Shown one piece after another: positions 43,063 through 55,287 of a stretch of 64,000 nt of DNA (positions are counted from its first letter, which is position 1; every line of letters starts with the position of its first letter). The position numbers and the translations under genes were made by a program. The DNA is from Brachionus plicatilis (taxonomy: Eukaryota > Rotifera > Eurotatoria > Ploima > Brachionidae). The notes below the pieces were generated by a model. That model worked only from the letters and a program-made list of their open reading frames with translations, was not told the origin of the DNA and searched no databases. The stretch lies in the NCBI GenBank assembly GCA_010279815.1, contig QEOQ01000710.1:388161-452160 (forward strand). The letters run 5' to 3'.

Positions 43063-43362
43063 GGGGCAATATTAAACCGTCACTATTTTTAATGGAAATC
43101 GTCACTATTTCTATCAACATGTATAAAAAAAATATATATATACATACTTTAAATAATGATTCTCAATCAGAGAATAGATAACATAGTCAAATTAATTATT
43201 GATCAATCAAATTATTTAAAAGCTCATTTTAAATATGGATATCGATTCTTATCATAGACATATTAACATAAAAATAGAACATATCACTATTAATTATAGC
43301 TAAATTACCTAAATTAGTGTTATCAAGGTCAGAATTTGTGCTCTTATATGTATAAAAAAAAA

Positions 43363-43650
43363 GTACCAGACTTGTTTTAAGTCACAGTTTTATGTCTAAG
43401 TCACAAAAATTTAAGTAAAAGTTATGACTTGCACAAAATTTTTTTTCAACATCTGCTTCATTTGGACCAGTTGTAAGAATTTTTTTCATAATCTGGTTAC
43501 ATTAACAGACCACATAGGTTAAGATTAACAGCCAGGAATTTGGAAGAAACTACTTTATTAGTATTAAATATGGATTTATTAAATTAAATCATTGACTTGA
43601 CCTGACTTAAGACTTGTGACTTAAAATCAAGTCTGAAAAGTACTCGTACC
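43363..43650. mobile_element. MITE-like inverted-repeat element, AAGTCA family, copy 2
   Basis: Left GTACCAGACTTGTTTTAAGT and right (read inward) AGACTTGATTTTAAGTCACA. The interior shares CAGACCACATA, AACAGCCAGGAATT and ATATGGATTTATTAAA with copy 1 at 29186-29530. Confidence 0.55.
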
Positions 43651-43679
43651 AATTGATTTTGATAAATATATTTAAAAAA

Positions 43680-45989
43680 ATGTCAACAACTTCAGTCTAT
43701 TTTTGTGGACCTGTCTAACTTTCGAACGGGGATTTGATGCAAGTTTTATTAAATAGTCACAATTGTTTTAATTTTTTTTAACAACGATAAATGGCCAATG
43801 TTTTTTGTGTGCCTGACCATGGGAAAGACCCTTTTTCAATTTCGGATGACCCGTCAATACGTAATCTCCAATTTAGTACTCAAATTTCTTGATCTTTCTG
43901 TCATGATCCAATTTGGCTTTATCCATTCGACAATTTCTGTTCTTTGTCGCCATTTGGTATCACTTTTCCAGTTTCATCTTAATTTCTAGAAGATAATTGG
44001 TCGCCACTGCTGGGAGATATTTTTCAATTAAATCATCGTTGTCTTCTAATACAATTACCTCACTGTGCTCATTCACAATTTTAAACTCAGCTAAAATCTT
44101 TTCTCTTTCGAATAGGTCTGTCGGTGTAATTAGGTCTATTGGAATTTTAGGCCTTCGACCGAACATCTTTTCAAAAGGTGTCTTACCAGTTGTACTGTCT
44201 ACTCAATGTCTACTAGTATTTTAGGCATTTGTTAGTTTATTTAAGATTAGGTCCCAACTCACTTGGTCGTCATCAACAAATGCTGATGACGACTTTCATC
44301 TTCTTAACTGTTTTTACTGTTATTTCACTTTGACCATCACATTGTGGGTGGAAAGGAGTTGTTTTTAACTTCCGTTTGTCTAAATGCTCATACACCAGGT
44401 CTAAAAGCTTTGATTGATATTGTTTCCCGCCGTCTGATTATATTGATTCAGGGATTCCATATCTACAGCACCATTTATCCACTTTATTATTTGCAACTGG
44501 GGTGGCCTAACTGTTTGTAGCACGGTGTGTCCTGTCAAATCGGAAGTATTTAAATGATTAGGAAGACATGGTGTTAAGTAGATTAACTCAGCATGTCGAG
44601 CTGGTAGAGCGAGCTTAATCTTTTGGCACACATAATTACATTTGACCCATCTAATGATTTCGTCTTTGGAAAGTGGTCTGTAAAATCTATCGATTATTTT
44701 AGACATTGTCTTTGACTTTCCTAGATGACCATTATAAATTGTGCTGTGAATTCGCTCGACTATTTGTTTTGGTAAAACGTGTTGCGTTGTTTTGAAATCA
44801 TTCCTATCTTCTCTATGACGATATAAAATACTATCAACAATCGTAAAATGGTCTCACTGTTTGTACAGTATACGACATGTACAGTGTACAGTATACAGTA
44901 TGGGCTGTTATAAATTGAGATTTTAAGTTTCTCAGCCCCATTTTCCAGGATAAGTCCTTTTATCCACTGGATATCTTTTTCCTTCTCTTGTTCTTTTTTC
45001 AGGCTCTCAAATTCATTTTCGATGGAAGAACTTGGGTTCACGGCTTTTCTATCGGCGATATATTTCGAATTAGAGCTGCTGTTTCTTGTCTGTGTAACAT
45101 CATTTGTGCTGTGTTCATTCTCACTATCCGAAGATAAAGAGACTTCACGGTGAATTTCTTCAATAGTTGCTACCAAATTGTCGTTATTATCATATTTTTC
45201 ATCTGCATAGTAATCTTCTGGTGTTTGTCTTGACAACATGTCGGCTACGACGTTTTCTCGACCCGGCTTGTTGCCATATTTGTCTTGTTTTTTTTCCAAG
45301 TCAAAGGTAAATGATCTGTTTGGATTTTTAAAGGTCATAAAGAAATTCATGAAAATATAGAATGCTCTCAACCGCACTAAGAAGCTCTTATTCCACTGGA
45401 GCATACTATATTTGGGTCTTGGTGAATTTAAGACTGAAAAATGCAATTGGTCTATGAAAACCGTCGAACTCTTTTTCGAGAACCGCGCCATAACCGTAGT
45501 CACATCCGTCAGTTGTTAAAATCATTTGAAGTTCGAAAGTGTCCGCATCTGCTAATTTGGCATAAAGATCCTTTATGGACGGGATTGGATAGTTATCGTC
45601 CTTTATCACTTTGTTTATTGGCTTGTTGTCTACTGTGATTCTAATAAAGCCTTCAGCCTTGTCTATTACTCGAAACACCATTTACTTCTACTTGGTCGAA
45701 TAATATCTGCCTTCAGTTGTCTATCCAGTTCAGTACTTACTTTCTCTTTCAGATAACACGGTAGTGTTCTACATCTACATTTGATTGGCTTCTGGCTTGG
45801 GTCTTGAAACTCTATTTCAAATGCAACATCTGAATTTTTATCTGGTTTTGAATCCATAACTGATTTTGCCGAAACTACTTTAATTTTATTTTTTAACATA
45901 GCACGAGCGTTTTCAACAGTCTCCATATTCAGATCATTCTTTGACGGGCTAATTTCTTTCAATTCCGAAACGATTTCAGCCTCAATCAC
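43680..45989 (-). pseudogene. Decayed Ty3/Gypsy pol (RT, RNase H, integrase), element B
   Basis: Minus strand, in order: RT N-terminus (CRTLPCYLKEKV, ADIIRPSRS at 45770-45670), a deleted RT core, RT/RNase H pieces (TTDGCDYGYGAVLEKE, GREN-VADMLSR at 45230), an integrase zinc region with VKCNYVCQ near 44640, and the integrase tail (FGRRPKIPIDL at 44160, IGDYVLTGHPKLKKG, VHKNRLK near 43700). Several stops and frame shifts, including TAA where the family has Lys (EY-stop-IGDYV). No LTRs identified. Non-functional. Possible protease or gag remains up to about 46330 could not be read. Confidence 0.75.
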
Positions 45990-46099
45990 AGTGCCACTAA
46001 CTTTTGGTTATTTTCGAATTCTACTCCAACATCAACATTGGGAAAACTGCTGAAGTAACTTAACCGATTGAGTGTGCCTCAAACGGGGACTAGTCTCAA

Positions 46100-47530
46100 A
46101 TTTTTTTGTTTGATTTAGTCTGATAGTTGCCTAAGTCAAGTCCGGGTTAATGTTAAGATTTTTTTTCGGCATGTTGTTGTTGCTGATGCTATCTACCTGG
46201 TCTATTTGATCTTTTTCTATTAAATCCAATTCTTCATTTCTGATGAATACCTTGCTCACTCAAATACGGTAGTGACGGAGACCAATCGATTGTAGCAGTT
46301 TTGCACATGCTTATTTAGGGTTTAGATATTTCTTGCTTATTCCATATAAATTAGCTAATTTGTCAAATCTATTACAAAAATTACACAGATAAAATTTTAA
46401 AAATTTTAACAAATTTACAAACATTAAAGAAAAATTCTGCCGATCAAATATAGGTGAGCAAAGATTCTAAGGTTTGGCAGATATTTTCCAATCTTCAAGA
46501 GAATATTGATGAGATTTTTTAATCTTTAGAAGCTTTTTTTTAGAAAAATTTTTTTTTTCTTAATCTTGGCGTAAATAAAATTAAAAAATTATTTCGAACC
46601 TTTTGATATATTCAATTTCAACTTCTCAGAATCAAAATTTTAAAGGATTTAAGGAATTTTAAAAGTAAATTTTATGTGACAACTGTAGAAAATGATTGTT
46701 GTGTATAAAAATTTTTCTTAGTAAGAGTTAAAATTCATAAAAAAATTTTTAAATTTCCAAAATTTTTGATCTGTTTTAACCTGTGAAATCCGTTCACTAA
46801 ATTAAGTTCTGTCATAGTTCTGTCATAAATTTATCAATTTTGTAGACATAATTGATAAAGTATTAAATAGATAAAAAAGACCCAATTTTTTGTATTTTAT
46901 TCTCTCAGGAAATTTGTTTATTTAAATTTAAAATTATTTTCATTCAATAACTGAACTATCACTAATTTTCATAGTAAAATAATTTTTTAAAAAATCTTTT
47001 GTTCGAAATATTACTTCAACAATAATTTGTTGATGTTTCAGAAATTAAATAGAAATTATTTCCTCAAAATTTATCACTCACAAAAGACTTTACCAATAAA
47101 TTACCGTTTGATGAATGTTAAAAAAATCAAACTAGACCGCATAGTTCAGTTTTCTCCCTCGGGCATAAACGACTAGATCAGCTTGCTTTATCTGTTTGAA
47201 TTAGTATTGGGCATATTTTTTCCCGAATCGACTCAACTAAGCTTCTTTCTTAGTCGACTCGAAAATATTTTTTAAAAAATAAATTGAAATGAAAATTTTT
47301 AAATTATATTTTTCTACATAAAAAACAAAGAAACTGCATAGTCGATTTAGCAAGGTCGTTGTTTAATTTTTCTCGACAATTGGGTCTCGGATCGATCCTT
47401 AATGGAATTTAAAAAAACAATCAAGTTAAATAATTAATAATAGAATTCGATAGTTGAATAAATAATTGGATAGTTGAATATCAATAGTTGATTAGATAAA
47501 ATAATTAAAAATACTGAAAGCTACAAAGCT
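46100..47530. other. Spacer without recognised genes
   Basis: A GC-richer piece at 46130-46320 upstream of Gypsy B could be degraded gag/protease but gives no motif. The rest is AT-rich. Confidence 0.35.
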
Positions 47531-47539
47531 CTTTGTAGC

Positions 47540-48366
47540 TCTGTGCTAAACCTTATCTAGTGTATCCTGATCTTGTTTACCGTATGGATTCCAAAAAGAT
47601 TCTGCAAATTCAATCAGGGGTCTAATATAACAGGTGTATAGCTTTAACCAGGTACACGAGTCCAGTGTGGTCAAAGTGCGTTTCAATAAACCTTTGATGC
47701 CGATTGATTTACTTGATTTCTAGCCGTCAGATTGTTTGAGATTAAAACACCCAAGTATCGTTCACATTCGCTTTCAACAATTTTGATTCTGTTCGGGGAG
47801 TCGTACTCTTGCATTTTTTATTCTGTCCTGGGATTTTTATTACTTATGTGCATGATTTTGCACTTTCCAATATTGAGACGCACAAGCCAAGTATTTGTTC
47901 ATTCGGAGATTTTGTCGATGTCACATTGCAGAATAACCGTGTCTTGGGTTATTGTATCAGTCCTTATCTCTGCTAATATTTTTTTGTCATCTGCGAACAT
48001 TTTACAAGGGTATGTAAATTAAGAAGCTTACCATTTATACCATAAGCTGAAATTTTTAATGTAATCTTTTGTGTGGCACTTTGTCAAAAGCTTAAGCGAA
48101 ATCAAAAAAAAAATATCCAGACAGATGAGTTTTGAAATAGTTTTAGTTCCAAGAATCAATCTTTCCAGCAAGTCAGTCACGCAAGCTTTTTTATAAACGA
48201 ATCTATGTTGTTGTTTTGCGATTAAATTGTTTTTGTTAAGAAAGCACATCAGCTGGGTCTTGACAATTTTCTCCATTATTTTACATGGAATTGAAGTGAG
48301 AGATATTGGCCTATAATTTGACGAGTCACTTGTGTTACTTTTTTTCAAATAGTGGAGTGACATTAG
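47540..48366 (-). pseudogene. Non-LTR retrotransposon RT, 3' part, split by a Gypsy insertion
   Basis: Minus strand: NTSDSSNYRPISLTSIPCKI, NNLIAKQQHRFVYKKACVTD, then after a deletion KMFADDKKILAEI with catalytic FADD, KCKIMHISNKNP, ERYLGVLISNNL and LKLYTCYIRPLIEFAESFW. This is a Jockey/CR1/BovB-like order. It continues from 52525-53110 once the Gypsy element is removed. Stops and a deletion of the palm region make it dead. Confidence 0.8.
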
Positions 48367-48370
48367 CTTC

Positions 48371-48588
48371 TGAAATATCCAAAGATTAAGCTTGTTTTAA
48401 AATCTTTTATTAAATAACACACCCCTCTCAATAAAGAAAAGGAACTAGTATTCAAATTAAGTTTAAGTTGGCTCAGCCAAGAAGCCTCAAATCTTATCCA
48501 GGGTTATCTAGGGTTATCCTGGAAAGTTCTTGAATGTTCCAAATCTATTAGCCAAAATGAACTTAACATTTATACCAAGGATACTACA
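48371..48588 (-). repeat. 3' LTR of Gypsy A
   Basis: 218 bp, starts TG and ends CA on the plus strand. Contains TTTTATTAAATAACACACCC and AATAAAGAAAAGGAAC on the plus strand. Near-identical to 52308-52524. Confidence 0.9.
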
Positions 48589-48689
48589 TCTTCCGCGGCT
48601 TTTTTAAAAAAAAAATAAAAGGAACAATTATTAAGAAAAATAAAAGATGCTAAAATTTTTTTTTTTTGTTTAAATAAAGATCTGTTATT

Positions 48690-50045
48690 TTAAAAGGTTT
48701 TCTTGTCTCCATATTCTTTCACCTTCCCTTTTGCCATTTGATCGTTGATCTTTGCCAAACAGTCTAAGTTATTTTTTGTAAAAAATCTATCATTGCAAAG
48801 GGATAGAAGCCTAGAAGTGTAATTAATTTTAAAAAGTAATTTTGCAGGAGATTTACCAGTAGTTCTGTGAGGCGAGGCACGATAAGCACCAAGAAAAAAA
48901 TTCAATTCCTTTCGCCAAGAGTCACCGGAAGCAGCTGAATTTTTCATAACTTTTTTCAAATTTCGATTAAAACATTCAACTTCACCGTTTTCCCTTGGCC
49001 AATACGGGGTAATAAGCCGGTGCTTGATGCCGAAAAACTTACACATGCTTTCAAACTCAGCGCTGTTGAATGGAGGTCCATTATCAGTGCAAATCTCCTT
49101 CGGAATGCTTATCAACGACCAATTTCTATGACAAACCGGAATTACGGTGGTACAAGCTTTTGAATTCACCTCATCAATCAGTGGAAATCTTGAGTATCCA
49201 TCGTATTTTACAAGAAGATCGGTACCAGATGGCGATGGACCAAAGAAGTCAATAAAAAGATACTCCCATGGACCGTTGGGTATGACGGACATTTTCAACG
49301 GTTCAATTGTATCTTTTGGAAAATTTATTACACAAACTTTGCATTGACTCAACCTAAGTTCAACTCTAGAATTCATTTTTGAAAACCAAGCCATTGTCCT
49401 TAGCAGTTCTTTTGTCTTGATAAGACCTTGATGACCCTCATGAGCAATGTCAATTATCTTGTCCTGCAAAGACCCTGGAATAATCACCAACTTATTTCTC
49501 ATAATAACACCCTCTTTTGCTATTGAAAGCTCATGAAAACAAGAATCATACATCTGCGATTTCCGCTTCAAGTTCATTTTTGCACCCCTGATTCGATTTT
49601 TGAGTTCTTGTAAAATTATATCCTCATTCGTTGCTTTGATTAGATCATCTCTGGAAATTGACATAGGAAAATTGACTGAGAATAAGTAGTTAATGTAAAA
49701 TTCACTACTTTTCTCTTCTTTAACATCCGGCAATGGATGTCTTGAAAGATAATCAGCTGGATTCCCAATTCCTGGTCTGTGTCTAAGTTCAAAATCATAT
49801 TCAAGAATTCTAATAGACCAGCGTTCGATCCGTATGGGTACTTTACTTGAGCGTTTAAACAAATACTCCAGCGCTTTATTATCAGTCACAATTACGAATT
49901 TCCGACCATACACATAGAGATGAAATTTCTCACAGCCCCACACAATTGCCAGGCACTCTTTCTCAATTTGAGAGTATCGGCGTTTCACTTCACTCAAACT
50001 TCGACTTGACATACTAACGATCATCAGTGACATAATAACGATCAT
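48690..50045 (-). pseudogene. RNase H and integrase of Gypsy A
   Basis: 451-codon frame. RNase H: RRYSQIEKECLAIVWGCEKF, VTDNKALEYLF and HRPGIGNPADYLSR. Integrase zinc HEGHQGL...CKVCVINF; catalytic core WEYLFIDFFGP, CTDNGPPFNSAEF, YWPRENGEVECFNR, which gives a D, D, E arrangement. An odd duplicated segment (MIVIMSLMIVSM) replaces the expected SR-SLSE lead-in. Long and open, so the most intact part of the element. Confidence 0.9.
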
Positions 50046-50469
50046 TCGCCTACAAAACTATTACCAGCCTGCTTTTACCTTGTCTCCTGATTATTGTGAA
50101 CTTGAGCTAAGATAGCGCCCAGGCCGATTGGACTCGCGTCTACAATCAACTCCGTGTCCCAGTTTGGGTTGAAATAAGAAAGTGCATAGTTCACAACTGA
50201 GTCTTTCAGCTTTCTTAAAGCTTCCTCTTCTTCTTTTCCCATTTAAACTTTACATTTTTCTTCACTAACTTGCGAAGTGGCTAAACAATATCAGCATGCT
50301 TGTTGATAAACCTTGAAGCATATGTACTCAATCCGAGTAAACTTTGCACTTCGCCTGAGTTTGTTGGAGTCGAAGCCTCAACTAGTGCTTTTACCTTGTC
50401 TCCTGTTAACCGAATCCCATCTTTAGAAAATTCTAATCCGAAAAATTCAACTTTGTCTACTCCAATCTT

Positions 50470-51425
50470 TCATTTATGGTTAACTGTAAGATCCTTTTCT
50501 CTTAAACTCTCAAGCAACTTTTCCACTCTTTCATCATGTTGTAGAGCTCCTTTGCCAAACACTAAAATATCATCCATTATGTTCTTTACTCCATCTAAGC
50601 CTTGCAATGTATGCTCAATCACGTGGTGGAAAATTTCTGGAGCGGCATTTATTCCCATTAGCTGCCTTTTGTATCGATAAAGAACGGAAGAGGTGCTAAA
50701 AGTAGTGATGTGTCTGCTCGACTCGTCAAGTTCTAGTTGATGGAAGCCTTCCAACAAATCAAAAATGGAGAAGGTGTCAGCACCACACATATCGCCATTG
50801 ATATCTGTTATTATGTCTTCCACAGTTGGGAAGACATATCTTGTACGATTTATTGATTTATTAGCAGGACTTGCGTCTAACACAAACCTAAGGCGCCCAT
50901 CACGCTTTGGAACAAGCGTTGCAGCTAGTAGCCATCTTGTTGGCCCTTCGGCCTTCTCAAAAATATCATTTTCTATGCCTTTCAAGACAATCTCTTCCAT
51001 CTGCTTCCTCATACTAAACGGCACTCGAGGCCGCTTGATCTGTACTGGCTCAACTGCATTGTCAATATCAAGCTTAACTTTGAATCCTTTTAACTTTCCT
51101 ATTCTACCACTAAAGAGGCTTGAGTATTTTTGCTTATAAAACTCAATTGATTTGCACTCTAAGCTATCTATGATTTTAACCACTCCTAGCCTGTCGGCAG
51201 CCTCAAAACCAATCAAACACTTCTCATTGCCCTTCACCACCGCTACATCAGCTTCTATCAACTTGTTTCCATACTCGATTTTCGCTCTAAATTCGCCTAC
51301 AAAACTAATTGGAACCGGATTTTGGTAACCATACACAGTGCAGTTAACTCTTCTTAGCTTAGGTTTATCTTTTATAGAGTTGTACATAGATTCACTTATA
51401 ACATTCATTGACGAACAGGTATCTA
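50470..51425 (-). pseudogene. Protease and reverse transcriptase of Gypsy A
   Basis: LDTCSSMNVIS stands where aspartic proteases have D-T/S-G, so the Gly is replaced by Cys. RT follows: LVPKRDGRLRFVLDASPANK, FSIFDLLEGFHQLEL (first Asp), GINAAPEIF and NIMDDILVFG (the catalytic Asp pair). The frame stops at TGA where a conserved Cys is expected (NHK-stop-KIG). RT continues in other frames to 50100 (VEFFGLEFSK, LLGLSTYASRFI). Confidence 0.85.
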
Positions 51426-51667
51426 AACAATTCCATATTTAAATTGTTAACTCTAAAATTAAGTTTTGGTAATCTGGAACCCCCAATAGCTAAAATGTAA
51501 CCAGGGCCATCATGTTGGCTCAAACAATTCACAGTCTTAAAATTCTTCCTATTTTTGCCTCTACATACACTTTCAAAATGGTTCAATTTCTTACATGAGT
51601 TACATGTTTTACCCCTTGCTGGACAATATTTTATTCCCATTTGGTGTTTGCTGCCCACAATCCACAT
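51392..51667 (-). pseudogene. Zinc-knuckle region of Gypsy A gag-pol
   Basis: GSKHQMGIKYCPARGKTCNS continues as C-x2-C-x4-H-x4-C (CNSCKKLNHFESVC), a complete CCHC knuckle after a partial first one. Two knuckles with CPARGKTC between are typical of Mag-like Gypsy. The frame ends at the protease junction. Confidence 0.7.
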
Positions 51668-52300
51668 CTAATGTTTTTCCAACTTGTTTGTTTTGTAGAA
51701 TTAAAATTTGTTCTCTGGCTCTTCTTAGAACCTATTGCTACTACGACCTCATGACCACCCTCCATTTGCTTGGCTTGTAGTCTTGATGCCTCCATCGCCC
51801 TACCCTCTTCAATCAGTCTATCAAGGGTCATATTTTTGGCCGACAGCGCTCTCTGTCTCAATTGATCACTCAAGCAACCTTGAATTATCTTTGACTTGAT
51901 CATTGATTTAGGTTCATTAAATTGACATAAGCGATTTACAAAAGCATCAAAAGTCTCACTTCGGCTCTGTTTTGCGTTTGCAAATATAAATTTCTCGTAT
52001 TCAGGATTAACTTGAGGTACGAAAAATTCATCCAAGACTCGAATCATGTCAGCATATTTGTGCTTCGATTCCTCTTAAGTTTTGTACATCTTGTATTTAG
52101 ACTGACCAGCATAATGTTAAAGACTTGCTTTGCATACTGAATCAGCAATTTGGGACAGCTCTTTTCCGTGTTTTGCTATCATAAAGTTCTCAAATCTATC
52201 TTTGTACTCTTACCATCTCACACCAACAGAATTTGGCTCAATATCTGGATTGAATTCTGGAAATTCTTTTGGCTCAAAACTGATTGCTTAATGCTCACTG
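51631..52300 (-). pseudogene. Gag of Gypsy A
   Basis: Main frame 52047-51631: RVLDEFFVPQVNPEYEKFIF, then SRSETFDAFVNRLCQF and IKSKIIQGC, the canonical gag capsid core. An in-frame TAA precedes MIRVLD, so upstream codons to 52300 are cut off. The frame breaks at the first zinc knuckle (CG-W...), which resumes in the next ORF. Confidence 0.75.
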
Positions 52301-52304
52301 CGCC
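52289..52304 (-). other. Primer binding site of Gypsy A
   Basis: Minus strand TGGCGCAGTGAGCATT begins about 3 bases after the 5' LTR end, a standard Gypsy position. Confidence 0.6.
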
Positions 52305-52307
52305 AGA

Positions 52308-52524
52308 TGAAATATCCAAAGATTAAGCTTGTTTTAAAATCTTTTATTAAATAACACACCCCTCTCAATAAAGAAAAGGAACTAGTATTCAAATTAAGTT
52401 TAAGTTGGCTCAGCCAAGAAGCCTCAAATCTTATCAGGGTTATCTAGGGTTATCCTAGAAAGTTCTAGAATGTTCCAAATCTATTAGCCAAAATGAACTT
52501 AACATTTATACCAAGGATACTACA
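52308..52524 (-). repeat. 5' LTR of Gypsy A
   Basis: 217 bp. Differs from the 3' LTR by one missing C (ATCCAGGG versus ATCAGGG) and two substitutions in the TCCTGGAAAGTTCTTGAA segment. Confidence 0.9.
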
Positions 52525-53110
52525 AGCTTCTTACCAGGATTTTGGCAGTTCCTCAGTATTTAATGAAAGCTGGAAAATTAGTGCTAGATGTTTTGCGAAA
52601 GTTTGAGCACATTCTTTCAGAACATATGGATGAACACAATCATTACTCCTGATTTATTAGGGTTGAGTTCAGATAATAATTTGGTAAATGTACTTCTTAT
52701 GATCTCAATTGTTTCAATACGTTCAGAAGTACGTAAGCTGAATCCCGGCATTTGATCAGTTGAGTCTTCATTGACAAATACAGAGCTGCAGTGGGCGTTT
52801 AAAATATTAGCTATCGTTTGTTTTTCTACAATAACCTCACCAGCACTGTTTGCGATCGAGTTTAGATGGGGTCTAACTTTTTGTTTACCACTAATGTACG
52901 AATAAAGTCTTTTCGGGTTCTTAGTGTCTAGGACTAGATTTTTTTGAAAATATCTGGTGGCATCGCGCGAATTTTACATCAATTTCTCTTTTAACTTTTT
53001 TGCATTCCTGTTCAATCGAGCGAATTTTACCACGAGACGCTTTAAATTTGTGCCATAACTCTTTTTTTGCTTTAGATAATTGAATTAGTTCTTTTGATAA
53101 ACTGAATTAT
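52525..53110 (-). pseudogene. Non-LTR retrotransposon, linker and RT 5' part, upstream of the Gypsy insertion
   Basis: Minus strand: VRPHLNSIANSAGEVIVEKQ, NILNAHCSSVFVNEDS, LLSELNPNKSG, HPYVLKECAQTFAKHLALIF and LNTEELPKSW, the standard region just before NYRPISL. It lines up with 48366-47540 when the Gypsy element is excised at AGCTTC, so it is one target element. Confidence 0.8.
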
Positions 53111-53707
53111 AAAGACTGTGTCATTGCTTGCTCTTAAATAAAATACAAAATAATTCAATTTTTTATAAGAATGCTATTATTTCCGTGTTCTTTGACTCAT
53201 GTAGTTTTTCCTTAAATTAGAATGTGACATAAATTGCGTCTTTTTACATTTTAAAGAATTCTATTTGTTATAAAAAAACTTTCAAAATGTAAATAATAAA
53301 ATCAATAATTTTTTTTATTTCTTAAAGAAGCATGAAATATTTATCTAAAATAAATATTGGTCGTATTTGGTACCATTATTAGAATTTTATTTATCAATTA
53401 TAATCGAGTAAAAATCTAATAAGTTAGGTAGTAAAAATCTCATAAAAAATCTTTCTCATGACAATTTATAATTTATCAACAAGCTTCTCAATATAAAATT
53501 TATTAACAAATAGAATTATGAGAAATCTCGAATATAAAAAAAGCAAATAATTTTCAGAGAATATTTCATCTCACCATTTCATTTCAATTTTAAATTAGTT
53601 TTTACTGAAAAAATTTTTAGTTAATAAGATATTAAAAGAGGATTTTTTTTCAAAAATTGTTTTTTAAGCTTTTTAAGTCCAGTACAAAAAAATTAAATTA
53701 TATTTTT
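53111..53707. other. AT-rich spacer
   Basis: No gene or repeat recognised. Confidence 0.3.
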
Positions 53708-53961
53708 CAGAGTTGTTTAAAAGTCACAAGTCTCAAGTCAAGTCCAAGTCCTGACTTTTTTTTTTTTTCAAGGTCCGAGCAAAGACGAAAGAATTATGAA
53801 TACATTTATGCTAAAATTTGCAAGAAAAATCTGATATAAGGCAAATCTATTGTATTAGACAACTAAAGAGTATATAAATTTTTTGATATGGAGCCTGATG
53901 TAGCAAATTTAAAAAAAAAAAGTTCGGACTTGGACTTTTTAGGGGCTTTTATACAACTCTG
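53708..53961. mobile_element. hAT-family MITE with 8-bp target duplication
   Basis: Ends CAGAGTTGTTTAAAAGTCAC and (read inward) CAGAGTTGTATAAAAGCCCC. ATATTTTT is duplicated at 53700-53707 and 53962-53969. CAGAGTTG ends with an 8-bp duplication are typical of hAT. A terminal fragment of the same family is at 21257. Confidence 0.8.
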
Positions 53962-53969
53962 ATATTTTT

Positions 53970-55287
53970 TATTATGAGTTCATAATTTGCTCTGTAAGTG
54001 CTTTATACTGCAACATAAAAAGTTACATCTAATGTCATAGTCTGCCTTTACATTCGAATATATTGAAGTTTTTTAATTTATCCTAAATTTGTAGAGCTAA
54101 GAAGACTCCGACTGTTAATGCAACTATGTATTTTATAGAATGCTGCTTTTACATAATTAATTTTGAAATGAAAAAAACAAAATTCATTTTTTGGCATTGT
54201 GAATTTTGGATTTCAAGCATCAAAAAAGATATATTACCTGTAAATTGTTGCTGCTGATAAATCCTTTTGTCATCACTATGTAGATTCTGCTTAAATAAAT
54301 TTGCCACGATCAGAAAATTTTCAAATTTGGATATCATATTATGTTATAAGAAATCCAACTTAATTATAAGTGGTAGTACTTGAGATGTTTTATTTGCTTC
54401 AATATACAGGAAATGCTTTGGTTAATCAGAAATTAACCTTCGAAATTCTTTATATTTATTGTTTTTTGTACCAAAATTGACAATGTACACTTTTTATCAT
54501 CATGTTCTGTTCTTTTTATGATTTTGTACTAATGTTTACAAGAATACAATTCAGTTCTAATAGACCAAAATTATTTAACTTTTAACTTCCGAATGTAATA
54601 AAATTTTTGTGTTTTATAACAAAAAATTTTTTTAATTAGAATTATTTAGAAAATAAAGATTGACATTCAAAAAAACTTAATCACAGTGTAAAGTAAAGAA
54701 TTTTCACCAGATTTAAATTTTTTTGTTTAAAATTGAGGCCAATAGGCGAGATTCGATTTCTCAAAAATATTATAGATTAATTGTTTGGGACGCTATTTTT
54801 GAAAATTAAAATATTCGTTGCTTTTAACTGATTTAAAGCAGTCTTTTAAATTGACAAGCTACTTTAAATGAAATAAAAAAAATTTTGTTTTAATAAAAAG
54901 ACTGATTTAAAAAGTGAAAATATTTAAAATTTATATTGATTTTTTCAAAAACTCAGTTTAATTTTTTTTAAAAGATAAGACAGTGGGTTTAAGCTCGTTT
55001 TTTAATCAAAGGAATTTTTTTATTTTTTTTAACGTTATAGTAAAAATGGATTGTATTTTTAAGCAAATTTGGATATTTTAGTTCTAAATCTAGTTTTAGA
55101 AATGAGCAAAATTTTTTTGTTTTGATTCTAAATTATTTAGGAATTTCATTTTTTATTTATTTAAGGCATTGCAAATTTTTACCTTTGGATTTATTAAAGG
55201 AAAACATTATTTTTTTAAATTTTATTAATTATTCATTTATATTAAATGTTCTTAGAGTTTTTCATAAATTCCATTATTATTTTAGAA
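53970..55287. other. Upstream region of WD/EGF copy 2
   Basis: AT-rich, chance frames only. The last 40 bp (AATTCCATTATTATTTTAGAA) resemble the sequence before copy 1, including the AG acceptor-like end, so the duplication includes some upstream DNA. Confidence 0.35.

Larger units (their letters stand above)
48371..52524 (-). mobile_element. Ty3/Gypsy LTR retrotransposon A, complete with two LTRs
   Basis: LTRs at 48371-48588 and 52308-52524, both TGAAATATCC...GATACTACA on the plus strand. AGCTTC is duplicated outside both (48365-48370, 52525-52530). On the minus strand a TGGCGCAGTGAGCATT primer site follows the right-hand (5') LTR. Gag, protease, RT, RNase H and integrase are in order. About three differences between the LTRs by eye suggest recent insertion, yet pol has frameshifts. 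Confidence 0.9.

Noticed and set aside
50300..51139. Plus-strand frames across the Gypsy A pol
   Set aside because: They are antisense shadows of the protease/RT reading frame.
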